A DNA stretch of 64,000 nt from Mycobacterium asiaticum (lineage in GTDB: Bacteria > Actinomycetota > Actinomycetes > Mycobacteriales > Mycobacteriaceae), in the NCBI RefSeq assembly GCF_001673635.1, contig NZ_LZMH01000078.1:1-64000 (forward strand), written 5' to 3'. Below, piece after piece: positions 43,758 through 52,779 of the stretch (within the stretch, counting starts at the first letter, position 1; every line of letters starts with the position of its first letter). Under the pieces are notes generated by a model. The model was not told the origin of the DNA and did no database searches. It saw nothing but the letters and a program-made list of their open reading frames with translations. A program made the position numbers and the translations under genes.

Positions 43758-45155
43758 TCACGGCAGTCCGTTGCTGCGCAAAATCTCCTCGCGGCACTGA
43801 CGCCGGGTTTGGCCGGTCTGTTGCATGCAGATGCGGATCGGCCCCTCCTGCTCCGTCGGCACCGGCGACTCGCTCGGCTCGGGCGCTGAGCTGACGGTCG
43901 CGCTGGCGACGGTGTTCTCGGTCAACGACCAGATAGTCGCATCGGAGTCCTGCAGCTTCGAGCAGTATGCGGTGGCCCCGGTCTTGGTTATGCCGGTGCT
44001 GCCCAGAGGTGCACACACGGCACCGATCGCGACGACGGGCACGGGAACCGCCGGGCCCGTCGTGGCGGACCCCGTCGGGGCCGGCGTTTGCTGCGCGGGC
44101 ACGGACGCGGGGGCGGAGGTTGTGGCCGACGAGGTCCGCGCCCCGGGCGCGGCGTGCTCTTCTTCGTCGGCCCTCTCGTACTCGCGGATCGCCAGCGCAA
44201 CGGCGATGACCAGCAGAATCGCCAGCACCGCAGGGATCAGTACGGCGGGACGCAGCGAACCCTTGGGCGGTGCGGTGACGGGCATGGAGGCGCTGGTGGC
44301 CTCGGCGTCGCCGACATCGCCGAGATGATGGCCGAGGGCCCGCGCGAAATCGACGCACCGCAGATACCGGTCCTTGGGATCCTTCGCCAACGCCTTGGCG
44401 AATACCGGATCGAGATTGGCCAGCGCCGGCCGGCGGTCGCCGATGGCTGGCGGCGACGCGCTGAGGTGCTGACTGATCACCACGGCGGGGTTCGAATGCT
44501 GAAACGGTGGCGCCCCGGTCAACAACTGGAACGCCGAAGCCGCCAGCGCGTATTGATCGGCGCGCCCGTCCAGATCGTTGCCCATCAGCTGTTCGGGGGC
44601 GGCGTAGGCCACGGTGCCGACGGTCATGTTGGTGGCGGTCAATCCGGTGGACTCACCGACCAGCCCGGCGATCCCGAAATCCGCCAACATAATTCGTCGA
44701 TCCGGCGAGTCGGGTCGTGCGATGAGGATGTTTGCCGGCTTGACGTCGCGGTGCAGCAGCTTGTGCTCGTGCGCGTAGTCGAGCGCTTCGGCCACCGCGG
44801 TGATGATGTCGACGACCTCCGGGCCGGGCATGCCGCCGGTGTACCGCTCCTCCAGCAACTGACCGGCGTCGGTGCCGTCCACGTAGTCCATGTCGATCCA
44901 GAGCTGGCCGTCGGTCTCACCCCGGTCGTGCACGGCAACGATGTGCTGGTGCCACAGGGCCGCCGCGGTGTCGGCTTCGCGGTGGAACCGCTCCCGGTAT
45001 TCGCGGTCGGCGGAGACGTCGGTCCGCAGCACCTTGAGCGCGTCCTGCCGGGGCAGTCGCGGGTGCCGGGCCAGGTAAACCTCGCCCATTCCGCCGGATC
45101 CCAGCCGCCTGATGATGGTGTATCCGGCAAACGTCGAACCTTCGTCGAGCGCCAT
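43758..45155 (-). CDS. pknF: Serine/threonine protein kinase PknF
   Basis: 465 residues (M. tuberculosis PknF 476). Cytoplasmic Hanks-type kinase: glycine loop GSGGMGEVY, Lys41, HRD 135-137, DFG 159-161, activation-loop threonines 173, 175 and 178, APE as AAPEQL. A Pro/Ala juxtamembrane stretch leads to a single TM helix (about 303-323), then an external Thr/Pro-rich segment and a C-terminal domain with four Cys (ending CREEILRSNGLP) that probably forms two disulfides. PknF controls the adjacent Rv1747-type exporter by phosphorylation in M. tuberculosis. ATG at 45155. Confidence 0.96.
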   Translation of the reverse strand: MALDEGSTFAGYTIIRRLGSGGMGEVYLARHPRLPRQDALKVLRTDVSADREYRERFHREADTAAALWHQHIVAVHDRGETDGQLWIDMDYVDGTDAGQLLEERYTGGMPGPEVVDIITAVAEALDYAHEHKLLHRDVKPANILIARPDSPDRRIMLADFGIAGLVGESTGLTATNMTVGTVAYAAPEQLMGNDLDGRADQYALAASAFQLLTGAPPFQHSNPAVVISQHLSASPPAIGDRRPALANLDPVFAKALAKDPKDRYLRCVDFARALGHHLGDVGDAEATSASMPVTAPPKGSLRPAVLIPAVLAILLVIAVALAIREYERADEEEHAAPGARTSSATTSAPASVPAQQTPAPTGSATTGPAVPVPVVAIGAVCAPLGSTGITKTGATAYCSKLQDSDATIWSLTENTVASATVSSAPEPSESPVPTEQEGPIRICMQQTGQTRRQCREEILRSNGLP

Positions 45156-45255
45156 GGCGGCATAGTAGCCCGCAGTCTCGGCCGGGAAACCGAGGATTCC
45201 CGCGCCGCCGCAGGGCTGGAGTTTTGTCCATGGGGTGTCGGGTAATCCGGCGTCC

Positions 45256-45465
45256 ATGTACGACCGCGCAGAATTCCCCGACGATGTGCCCATCCCCGAC
45301 GCGGCCGAGCAGCAGCGGCCCACCGTCGATTCGCTGTTCGAGGAGGAGTCCGAGGTGCAGGAGTCCGGTGACGTGCCGCTGGAGGCCGACGCGGCGGACT
45401 GGCAGGAACAGCAGCGGACGGTGCCGGTAGATCCTGAGCTGGAAGAGCCCGATCGGCGCGAATGA
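45256..45465 (+). CDS. Small acidic conserved protein
   Basis: 69 residues from the ATG at 45256 (a GTG at 45235 would add 7). Strongly acidic, with repeated Asp/Glu clusters (LFEEESEVQ, DPELEEPD) and no TM segment, so probably disordered and soluble. Divergent from pknF with about 100 bp between starts. No recognised domain; codon use is normal for the window, and the protein looks like a conserved mycobacterial small hypothetical. Confidence 0.6.
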   Translation: MYDRAEFPDDVPIPDAAEQQRPTVDSLFEEESEVQESGDVPLEADAADWQEQQRTVPVDPELEEPDRRE

Positions 45466-45645
45466 GGACCGGATCGCCGACTCAGTTGTTCGGCGGCGGC
45501 GGACTGTAAATGTGCCGTCAAACTCTCGTAAAAAGGGCCTGAAAAGGGCCCGGCCGCGTCGCGCCCGGGACCCGGTCGGCATACGTTTGGATCGGCCGTC
45601 GATCGGGGGGCGCCTTGGCCAGTCCCCCTTCGTAAGGAGGTAGTC

Positions 45646-45810
45646 ATGCCGAAGGTTGAGGCGCGACTCCGCCAGCAGTTGCGCAATTACGCCGTCGAGT
45701 TGCGCCAGGTGGCCTACACCCTGCCCAACGGGGTGGGCGAGCATGATCTGCTCCGGTTGTCCGACCAGATGCGTGCCGCTGCCGATGAGGTCGGGTCCGT
45801 CAGCGCCTGA
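45646..45810 (+). CDS. 54-residue conserved small protein
   Basis: Too short for most gene finders but well supported: AAGGAGG at 45634-45640 sits 5 bases before the ATG, and the frame runs to TGA at 45808-45810. The product is a single amphipathic helical region (VEARLRQQLRNYAVELRQVA, then DLLRLSDQMRAAADEVG) joined by a PNGVGEH turn, suggesting a helical hairpin or coiled coil. No TM helix. It ends 10 bp before the convergent oxidoreductase. Function unknown. Confidence 0.7.
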   Translation: MPKVEARLRQQLRNYAVELRQVAYTLPNGVGEHDLLRLSDQMRAAADEVGSVSA

Positions 45811-45820
45811 CGGCCGGTGC

Positions 45821-48037
45821 TCAGCTGACCGTCACCGGGATCCCGTTCAGGACCCCGTTGCCGGACGGTTCGTCGACGAACGTCGGCGGCGACAGCACAT
45901 TGGTGTTGACCCCGGGTGAGGCGCTGGCCACCGACAGCCGGGTCCCTGGTTTGTCGTGTCCCCACCCGTGCGGCATCGACACCACACCCGGCCTGATCGC
46001 ATCGGTGATCTCGACCGGCACCTTGATCTCGCCGGACTCGGACTTGACCGTGACGATGTCCTCGTCGGAGATGCGGCGGCGGGCCGCGTCCTGCGGATGC
46101 ATCAGCAGGGTGCAGCGGTCCTTGCCCTTCATCAGCGACGGCACGTTGTGCAGCCAGGAGTTGTTGGAGCGCAGGTGCCGACGGTTGACCAGCACGAGCG
46201 GGTCGGCCGGCCGGTCCAACCGGGCGGCGAGCCGGGGTAGGTCGTCAAGCAGGTACTGCGGCGCGAGCCGGATCTTCTTGTCGGGAGTGCCGAGGATCTC
46301 GGGCAGCTGCGGCACCATCGGCCCGAAATCGATTCCGTTCGGATTGGCCTTGAGGAGCTCCAGCGTCAAGCCACCCGGGTTCTCGCCGTAGCGATCACCG
46401 AAGGGCCCGGTACGCAGGGTGAGGTCCAGCATTCGTTCGGGTCCGCCGTTGTTTTTGAGTCCGCCCTGGTCGTAGTGCCGGCGGATGGTGGCACCGTCGA
46501 GGCCCCTGGTGAATGCCAGATAGTCGAAAAAGCCGTCGTCGATGGCGACGACGTCGACCTCCTCGGCGGGGGTGCCGGTGCACAGACCGGTAAGCCGGAT
46601 CAGGATCTCCCACTCGTGCGGGCGGTCACCGGGGTCGAACACCGGCGCGGAGTAGTTGGCAAAGCTTCCGATGGCGAACTGCAGCACCAGGTCGTCGTGG
46701 TGCGGCTGCTCGAGCGGCGACAGCCCGGGCAGGATCACATTGGCGTGCCGGGTGGTCTCGTTGACCCAATTGTCAACGGAGATCATGGCTTCCAGCATCG
46801 GCAGGGCTTCGTCCAGCTTGTCGCCGGCCGGCGAGGACAGCACCGGGTTGCCCGCGACGGTGATCAGCGCCTTGAGTTGCCCCTCCCCCGGTGTGGCTAT
46901 CTCCTCGACCAGGCACGACACCGGAACCTGGCCCAGGACTTCCTTCGCCCCGCGCACCCGCGTTTGCCAGCGGCCGAATTCCGGTGCGCCGCCTTCGAGT
47001 CCCGGCAACGGCTGGGTGGTGATGGACCAGGCCGCAGGCCGCGGGAACATGGCGCCGCCCGGCACGTCGAAATGCCCGGTGAGAATGTTGATGACGTCGA
47101 CCAGCCAGCTGGCCAGGCTGCCGAATTCCTGATTGCACAGTCCGATCCGGCCGTATACCACCGATTTCTCGGTGCCGGCCAGTTCCCGGGCCAACTTTTT
47201 GATGCGCTCCTCGTCGATACCGGTGACCGCACTCACCCGACTCGGCGGCCACTGGGCGGCGACCTCGCGCATCGCGTCCAGGCCCTCGACGTATGGCGCT
47301 GCGTGCACCAGCCCTTCGGCGAACAGCGTGTGCGCGACCGCCAGCAGCAGCGCCGCGTCGGTGCCCGGCACGATGGGCAGCCACTCGCTGGCGTGGGCGG
47401 CGGTGACGGTGCGCACCGGGTCGACCACAATCACCTTGCCGCGCTTGACAATCGCATCGATGAGACCCATGACATTCGGCGCGGCAAGTAGTGAGCCCTG
47501 CGATGCCGCCGGGTTGGCGCCCATGATCACCAGCAGGTTGGTTCGTTCGATGTCGGGTACCGGGAAGTTCCACCAGCCGCCATACATCAGATGTGATGAC
47601 AGATTCTTGGGCCACTGGTCCACGGTGCCCGGCGAGTAGGTGACCGGCATCCCGGACATGCCCAGCAGCACACCCGTGTACCGGGCCAGCGAGAACGAAT
47701 GGGCCAGCGGGTTGCCCGTGTAGGCGGTGACCGCGCCAATGCCGTATTTGTTGATCACCGGTGTGAGCAGCTCGGTGCAGCGACGAAACGCCGCGTCCCA
47801 AGTCACTTCCTGAAACTGTCCGTCGACCTTGATCAGCGGCTGCCGGATTCGGTCGGGGTCATCGTGCAGACCGGCCAGGGAGGCGCCCTTGGGACAGATG
47901 TGACCGCGGCTCCATACGTCGTCCCGGTTGCCGCGGATGCCGGCAACCTTTCCCTCTTGCACTCGAATCTCCAAGCCGCACATGGCTTCACACAGTGGGC
48001 AGGTGTGCAGATACCTGCCGTCTCGGGGGCTGCTCAC
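45821..48037 (-). CDS. Molybdopterin-dependent oxidoreductase (formate-dehydrogenase/BisC-like)
   Basis: 738 residues from the GTG at 48037, placing the usual short leader before the iron-sulfur motif. N-terminal [4Fe-4S] site: Cys13, 16, 20 and 48 with Lys50 (CPLCEAMC, then ICPKG). The central domains carry molybdopterin-guanine-dinucleotide binding stretches (NLLVIMGANPAASQGS, TVAGNPVLS), and the C-terminal domain has NRRHLRSNNSW and PHGWGH. No twin-arginine signal, so cytoplasmic. The Mo-ligating residue could not be fixed by eye. Substrate unknown; an FdhF- or Rv0197-like enzyme is the nearest guess. It precedes, on the same strand, no partner subunit. Confidence 0.88.
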   Translation of the reverse strand: MSSPRDGRYLHTCPLCEAMCGLEIRVQEGKVAGIRGNRDDVWSRGHICPKGASLAGLHDDPDRIRQPLIKVDGQFQEVTWDAAFRRCTELLTPVINKYGIGAVTAYTGNPLAHSFSLARYTGVLLGMSGMPVTYSPGTVDQWPKNLSSHLMYGGWWNFPVPDIERTNLLVIMGANPAASQGSLLAAPNVMGLIDAIVKRGKVIVVDPVRTVTAAHASEWLPIVPGTDAALLLAVAHTLFAEGLVHAAPYVEGLDAMREVAAQWPPSRVSAVTGIDEERIKKLARELAGTEKSVVYGRIGLCNQEFGSLASWLVDVINILTGHFDVPGGAMFPRPAAWSITTQPLPGLEGGAPEFGRWQTRVRGAKEVLGQVPVSCLVEEIATPGEGQLKALITVAGNPVLSSPAGDKLDEALPMLEAMISVDNWVNETTRHANVILPGLSPLEQPHHDDLVLQFAIGSFANYSAPVFDPGDRPHEWEILIRLTGLCTGTPAEEVDVVAIDDGFFDYLAFTRGLDGATIRRHYDQGGLKNNGGPERMLDLTLRTGPFGDRYGENPGGLTLELLKANPNGIDFGPMVPQLPEILGTPDKKIRLAPQYLLDDLPRLAARLDRPADPLVLVNRRHLRSNNSWLHNVPSLMKGKDRCTLLMHPQDAARRRISDEDIVTVKSESGEIKVPVEITDAIRPGVVSMPHGWGHDKPGTRLSVASASPGVNTNVLSPPTFVDEPSGNGVLNGIPVTVS

Positions 48038-48075
48038 CCACCCACTGTATTCCGCTACTACGGGTATCGGAAGCC

Positions 48076-48579
48076 CTAGACGTAGCCCAGCGCCACGTTC
48101 TCGGCGCGGATCCGGACGTTGAGTACCGCGGCGTTGGCGGCGCTGAACACGAGCGCCGTGACCCAGGCCGAATGCACCAGCGGCAGGGCCGCCACCTCCG
48201 CCGCGACGGCGGTGTAGTTGGGGTGCCGAATCCACTTGTAGATCCCGCCGGTGACCAGCGGCGCACCTGGAATCACGATCAGTCGCGGATTCCAGCGCTT
48301 GCCCAGGGTCGCGACACAGCGCCACCGAACGACGGTGCTCAGCGCGACGATCGCGACCATGGGCCAGCCCAGCCAGGGGATGAACGGGCGGTGCAGTGCC
48401 CAGACCTCACCGACGCACGAGACGAGGAGCAGTCCGTGCATGCTGACCATCACCGGATAGTGACCGCGGCCGAACTCCCGGCCGCCCCGCGCAATCGACC
48501 ATGCCGCGTTGCGCCTGGCGACCACGAGCTCGACGAGTCGTTCGACGCCGATGGCCAGGATGAACAGGAAGTAGAACAT
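48076..48579 (-). CDS. Isoprenylcysteine carboxyl methyltransferase (ICMT) family membrane methyltransferase
   Basis: 167 residues from the ATG at 48579 (AGGGGA upstream); a GTG at 48594 that overlaps the PKS stop is the alternative. About four TM helices and the C-terminal SAM-binding motif GIYKWIRHPNYTAV. Bacterial members next to type III polyketide synthases, such as SrsB of Streptomyces, O-methylate alkylresorcinols. Directly downstream of the PKS gene, so it most likely methylates that product in the membrane. Confidence 0.87.
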   Translation of the reverse strand: MFYFLFILAIGVERLVELVVARRNAAWSIARGGREFGRGHYPVMVSMHGLLLVSCVGEVWALHRPFIPWLGWPMVAIVALSTVVRWRCVATLGKRWNPRLIVIPGAPLVTGGIYKWIRHPNYTAVAAEVAALPLVHSAWVTALVFSAANAAVLNVRIRAENVALGYV

Positions 48580-48590
48580 GTCCTGTCCCC

Positions 48591-49697
48591 TCACCAGCGC
48601 AGCAGCAGCAGTTCGAAGCAGAAGCCGGGGCCCATCGCCATCATGACTCCGAACGAACCGTCCGACGGCGGATCAGCAACCGTCCGGCGCAGCACGTCAA
48701 GCACCGACGCCGAAGAAACGTTCCCGTTCTCCCGCATGGAGTTTCGGCTGTGTACCACGGCTTCGGGTGGCAGCCCGAGGGCGTTCTCGATGGAGTCGAG
48801 GACCTTCGGCCCGCCGGGATGGCAGATCCATGCCGAGATGTCGGCGATCGACAATCCGTTCTCGGCCAGGAAGTCGTCGACCTCGCCACGTAGGTAGTCG
48901 TCGGCCATCTGCGGGACCTCACGGCCCATCACCAGCCCGAATCCGTTGGAGCTGATGTCCCAGCCCATCACGCTGATGGTGTCCGGAATGACCCGACTGC
49001 GGGTGGCGACGACCTGAGGCTGACGGAACTCGGTGCGTCGCTGCGGAACCCGATCGGCGCCGGTCGCGACTACCGCAGCGGCACCGTCGCCGAACAGGCA
49101 CACGCCGATCAGCGCGGGAATGGAGACATCGTCACGCTGCAGCGTCAGCGAGCACAGCTCCACCGACAACAGCACTACCACGTCGCCGGGAAAGCCCCGC
49201 AGGTAGTCGTGCACCCGAGCCATCCCCGCAGCACCCGCCACGCAGCCCAGCCCGAGCAGCGGAATGCGCTTCACGTCGGGCCGCAGTCCGACCCGCGAGA
49301 TCAGTCGCGCATCGATGGTCGGTACCGCCATCCCTGTGCTGGAGACGACCACGATCGCGTCCACTTCGCGTGGTTCGATGCCGGCCGCGTCCAGGGCCGA
49401 AAGTACCGCTCGCTCACCAAGTTCCGTCGCGACTTCGATGTAGGCGTTATTGGCCTCGGTGAAGCCGCTCAGTTCCGGGTAGCGCGTGAGAGGAAGGGCC
49501 AGATTGCGTTCGTCGACACCGGCGGTGCTCGCGAAGCGCATGAAATCCGGGCCCGTCACCCGAGTCAGCACGCGTGCGACCTCGTCTTGATTGTGCCGGT
49601 GCGGCGGAAAGGCCACCGCGGTGCCGGCGATCCGGGGTGCGCCGTGGTCGTGGCGGCCGGCTTGGTCGGCTGATCGGGAATACGTTGTAACAGTCAT
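48591..49697 (-). CDS. Type III polyketide synthase (Pks10/Pks11-like chalcone synthase family)
   Basis: 368 residues. The catalytic triad is complete: Cys152 (GLGCVAGAAG), His293 (CHPGGPK) and Asn326 (ENGNVSS), with the C-terminal GPGF loop. The sequence resembles M. tuberculosis Pks10/Pks11 (GLGCVAGAAG, VLLSVELCSLT, FGDGAAAVVA, MAMGPGFC). These enzymes condense a long acyl-CoA starter with malonyl/methylmalonyl-CoA to alkylpyrones or resorcinols. Paired with the ICMT-type methyltransferase. Its 5' region faces the desaturase system across 545 bp. Confidence 0.93.
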   Translation of the reverse strand: MTVTTYSRSADQAGRHDHGAPRIAGTAVAFPPHRHNQDEVARVLTRVTGPDFMRFASTAGVDERNLALPLTRYPELSGFTEANNAYIEVATELGERAVLSALDAAGIEPREVDAIVVVSSTGMAVPTIDARLISRVGLRPDVKRIPLLGLGCVAGAAGMARVHDYLRGFPGDVVVLLSVELCSLTLQRDDVSIPALIGVCLFGDGAAAVVATGADRVPQRRTEFRQPQVVATRSRVIPDTISVMGWDISSNGFGLVMGREVPQMADDYLRGEVDDFLAENGLSIADISAWICHPGGPKVLDSIENALGLPPEAVVHSRNSMRENGNVSSASVLDVLRRTVADPPSDGSFGVMMAMGPGFCFELLLLRW

Positions 49698-50242
49698 AGT
49701 TGGGCCACGAGGACCGATGGCTCGTTAGTTCATCAAAAGACGGTTACCTGGAACACATTTCGCCTTTTCCGCTCCGCACAACAGATTGGCAGCCGCCTCT
49801 GAGGTGCTTTTCAGCCATCGCGCGTATGGTGCCATCGCCTGCCGAAGCCCTTGTCACGCTTAATCTTTGGTGACCGCACCGAACTAGGCCGCGTGTTCGC
49901 CGGCGCACGGGGTGGCGGTGCGGCCGTCGGCAACGCCGCCCGCCGAGCCTGGGTGGCCCTGCCGCGCGGGTCGCCACTCACCTCGTGCCGGGCGCGACGG
50001 TCGAGCGTCGTCTCGAGCCGGCATCGGCGCAACTATTTGTTTTCGCAGGTGTGAACATCGGCATGGTGGGGAACCCGTTAGCTGACGTCTCGTCCGGCGC
50101 CACCTCTGATCGTGAATCTATCGCCACTCGGTGAACGAGTGTATTCTGTGCTGTAAACGCTCCGGCACTAGATACGCGCTGTTTATTTGATATTTCTATG
50201 CCGCCGGGTTTGTTTCAGTAAACATCTGTGTACTCTTGGCAT
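49698..50242. other. 545-bp non-coding divergent region
   Basis: No convincing gene is seen. The first about 340 bp is ordinary GC-rich sequence; from about 50140 it becomes AT-rich with several TGTTT/AAACA-like words (ctgtaaacg, ctgtttattt, tgtttcagtaaaca). Promoters for both the type III PKS (minus) and the reductase-desaturase pair (plus) must lie here. Confidence 0.6.
50211..50224. promoter_or_regulatory. Inverted repeat tgttt-cagt-aaaca before desaturase operon
   Basis: Perfect 5-bp arms, 19 bp upstream of the reductase ATG at 50243, with similar half-sites about 30-70 bp further upstream. It suits a repressor site; TetR-type acyl-desaturase regulators use AT-rich dyads of this kind in related bacteria. 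The binding protein is not identified. Confidence 0.4.
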
Positions 50243-51340
50243 ATGGCGGAACGCGGAGCCCAGCCCCAAGTACCTCGTGGCCGTAGATGGTTTCTGAAAG
50301 CGGTGCGGAATTTATTCAAGCCGCTTCAGCCCGACGACTACATCGAAATGATCAACCCGCTGTGGACCACCAAGGAGCTGCGCGGGAAGGTCGAGCGTGT
50401 CGAGCCGCAAGGCTCGGAGGCCGCGAGCGTGCTGATCCGGCCGGGCTACGAATGGCCGGGCCATAAGCCGGGCCAGTACATCCGGCTCGGCCTGGTCATC
50501 GACGGTGTCTACCACTGGCGCGCGTACTCGCTGACCTCAGATCCGGAACCGGCCGATGGCCTGATCAGCGTGACGCCCAAGAAGGTGGACAGCGGCGTCG
50601 TCTCGCCGTATCTGGTCGAACGGATCCAGCCCGGCGAGTTGGTGCGCCTGGGCGAGATCGAGGGCGTATTCACGCTGCCCGAGCCGTTGCCGGCCAAGAT
50701 GCTGTTCATCAGCGCCGGAAGCGGCATCACGCCGATCATGAGCATGCTGCGCAGCCTCGACCACCGCAACGAGATGAACGACGTGCTGGTGATTCATTCC
50801 GCGCGCACCCGCGAGCAGATCATGTTCCTGTCCGATCTCGAGGAACTCGAGAGACGGCACGAGGGGATGCGACTGGACCTGCGTCTGACGTCGGATCGCG
50901 GCCGGCTCAAACCCGGCGACCTGGACGAGGTGTGTCCGGACTGGCGCGAGCGGGAAGCGTTCTGCTCGGGGCCGGAGGAAATGCTTGATGCGCTGATCGA
51001 GCACTGGGAGAACAACGGCGATCCCGATCGCCTGCACTTCGAACGGTTCCAGCCGAAGATCGGCGGGGGCGCCGGCGACGGTGAGGGTGGCGAAGTCAGC
51101 TTCCTGAAGAGCGACAAGACCGCCGAGTGCGACGGCGGTACGTCGATCTTGGAAGCCGGTGAGAACGCCGGGCTAGAGCTCAACTTCGGTTGCCGCATCG
51201 GCATCTGCCACACCTGTGTGGGAACGCTCAAGTCGGGCAAGGTGCGGGATCTGCGCTCCGGTGACGTCAGCGAGCCCACCGGACAGGACATCAGGATCTG
51301 CATCAACAGCGCCGAGGGCGACGTCGAACTCGAACTCTGA
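50243..51340 (+). CDS. Ferredoxin-NADPH reductase fused to 2Fe-2S domain (Rv3230c-like desaturase electron donor)
   Basis: 365 residues from the ATG at 50243 (GTG at 50228 possible). FAD-binding RAYSL, NAD(P)H-binding GSGITPIMS, and C-terminal plant-type 2Fe-2S motif with Cys pattern C-x4-C-x2-C-x29-C (CRIGICHTC, later CIN). Same layout as Rv3230c, which feeds electrons to the stearoyl-CoA desaturase DesA3. The desaturase gene follows 16 bp downstream. A soluble partner on the cytoplasmic face of the membrane. Confidence 0.93.
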   Translation: MAERGAQPQVPRGRRWFLKAVRNLFKPLQPDDYIEMINPLWTTKELRGKVERVEPQGSEAASVLIRPGYEWPGHKPGQYIRLGLVIDGVYHWRAYSLTSDPEPADGLISVTPKKVDSGVVSPYLVERIQPGELVRLGEIEGVFTLPEPLPAKMLFISAGSGITPIMSMLRSLDHRNEMNDVLVIHSARTREQIMFLSDLEELERRHEGMRLDLRLTSDRGRLKPGDLDEVCPDWREREAFCSGPEEMLDALIEHWENNGDPDRLHFERFQPKIGGGAGDGEGGEVSFLKSDKTAECDGGTSILEAGENAGLELNFGCRIGICHTCVGTLKSGKVRDLRSGDVSEPTGQDIRICINSAEGDVELEL

Positions 51341-51356
51341 TCGAAAGGTATAGGCA

Positions 51357-52757
51357 GTGACTTCAACTCTGGAACGTCCGAAAAGCCCGTTCGCCCACCT
51401 CGGGGAACAGGAGCGGGAGAAAATCGGTAAGGAATTCGACGCGATCCACGACGAGGTGTTCGCCGACCTCGGTGAGCGGGACCGTCGCTACATCAAGACA
51501 GTCATCTCCGTGCAACGCCAGATCGTGGTGCTCGGCCGCGTGCTGCTGCTGGGTTCGCGCTCGAAGACCGCCTGGGTGCTGGGGACCGCGTGTCTGGGCA
51601 TGGCCAAGATCCTGGAAAACATGGAGATCGGCCACAACGTCATGCACGGGCAATGGGACTGGATGAACGATCCCGATATCCACTCATCGAAGTGGGACTG
51701 GGACACCGCGTCCACCGCCGAGTCGTGGAAGCATTCACACAACTACATCCACCACACCTACACCAACATCCTGGGCAAGGATAAGGATCTCGGCTACGAG
51801 ATCATGCGGATCGACCCGCAGCAGAAATGGCGTCCGTACTACTTGGGGCAACCGCTCTACAACCTGTTGCTCACCATTTTGTTCGAGTGGGGCGTGGCGG
51901 TGCACGACATGGACATCGAAGCCATTCGGGCCCGCGAGAAGCCGTGGTCCGAGGTACGCAAGGACCTCAAAGGCATTGGCGTCAAGGCACGTTCGCAGGT
52001 CATCAAGGACTACATCGGGTGGCCGTTGATCAGCGCCGGGGCGTTCACGCTGGTGCAACTGGCCCTGGGCGGACGCCTCGAGCAGCCTGCCACATCACGG
52101 ATCGGCCGGCGACTGCGGCGCATCTCGGCCAAGGGCCGAGTCGGCAAGACCGCAAGCTTCCTCGACAAGGTGTCCGGCGCGGAGAGCACCTACCTGCGCA
52201 CGCTGGCCGCAGATGCGCTGGCCAATGTCATCCGCAACGTCTGGGCCCACGCCATCATCTTCTGCGGCCACTTCCCCGACCAGACCTACACATTCACCGA
52301 GGAAGAGGTGGAGGACGAGACGCGCGGCGAGTGGTATCTACGTCAGTTGGTGGGCGCGGCCAACATTGAGGGCAGTCCGCTGTTCCACGTCATCAGCGGC
52401 AATCTGGGCTATCAAGTCGAGCATCATCTGTATCCCGACATGCCCAGCAGTCGGTACTCCGAAATCGCACCGAAAGTCAAGGAGATCTGCGAGCGCTACG
52501 AGCTGCCGTACAACTCCGGCCGGTTCGGCAAGCAGTGGTACACCGTGCACCGCACCATCTTTCGGCTAGCGTTCCCCGGCGGCAAGCCGCGTGCCAAGCC
52601 CGGGCCGTACCGGGGTAGCGAGCGGTCGCCAGAGACTCAGGAGCCCGGTGAGGCAAGCCGGTTCCGGGACCGGGTGCCTGCCGAGCACCCAGTGGCCGGT
52701 CCCGAGCACGAGTCCAGCGGCGTGGAGGTGCAGCCTCCCCCGCGCGGTAAGGACTGA
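51357..52757 (+). CDS. Membrane acyl-CoA desaturase (DesA3-like)
   Basis: 466 residues, GTG start. All three histidine boxes of front-end/delta-9 di-iron desaturases: GHNVMHGQWDWMND (about 87), HSHNYIHHTYTN (about 125) and QVEHHLYPDMPS (about 357). Inserts a double bond into a CoA- or phospholipid-bound acyl chain using the upstream reductase. Compared with M. tuberculosis DesA3 it has an Arg/Lys/Ala-rich insertion at about 235-282 and a C-terminal hydrophilic Pro/Glu extension (about 410-466). A paralogue rather than DesA3 itself seems likely. Confidence 0.92.
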   Translation: MTSTLERPKSPFAHLGEQEREKIGKEFDAIHDEVFADLGERDRRYIKTVISVQRQIVVLGRVLLLGSRSKTAWVLGTACLGMAKILENMEIGHNVMHGQWDWMNDPDIHSSKWDWDTASTAESWKHSHNYIHHTYTNILGKDKDLGYEIMRIDPQQKWRPYYLGQPLYNLLLTILFEWGVAVHDMDIEAIRAREKPWSEVRKDLKGIGVKARSQVIKDYIGWPLISAGAFTLVQLALGGRLEQPATSRIGRRLRRISAKGRVGKTASFLDKVSGAESTYLRTLAADALANVIRNVWAHAIIFCGHFPDQTYTFTEEEVEDETRGEWYLRQLVGAANIEGSPLFHVISGNLGYQVEHHLYPDMPSSRYSEIAPKVKEICERYELPYNSGRFGKQWYTVHRTIFRLAFPGGKPRAKPGPYRGSERSPETQEPGEASRFRDRVPAEHPVAGPEHESSGVEVQPPPRGKD

Positions 52758-52779
52758 GGTCGCGCGGACCCGAAGCGCC

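Noticed and set aside
45531..45550. Repeated aaaagggcc words before the 54-residue small gene
   Set aside because: Two copies only, 11 bp apart, with no dyad or promoter match; likely chance.
48038..48325. N-terminal extension of the molybdopterin oxidoreductase
   Set aside because: The extra residues are Arg/Gly-rich antisense of the methyltransferase gene; the family's iron-sulfur motif follows the GTG at 48037 with normal spacing.
50050..50075. gaacccgtt as a second KstR site
   Set aside because: The AACccGTT core is present but the outer T and A of TnnAACnnGTTnnA are not.
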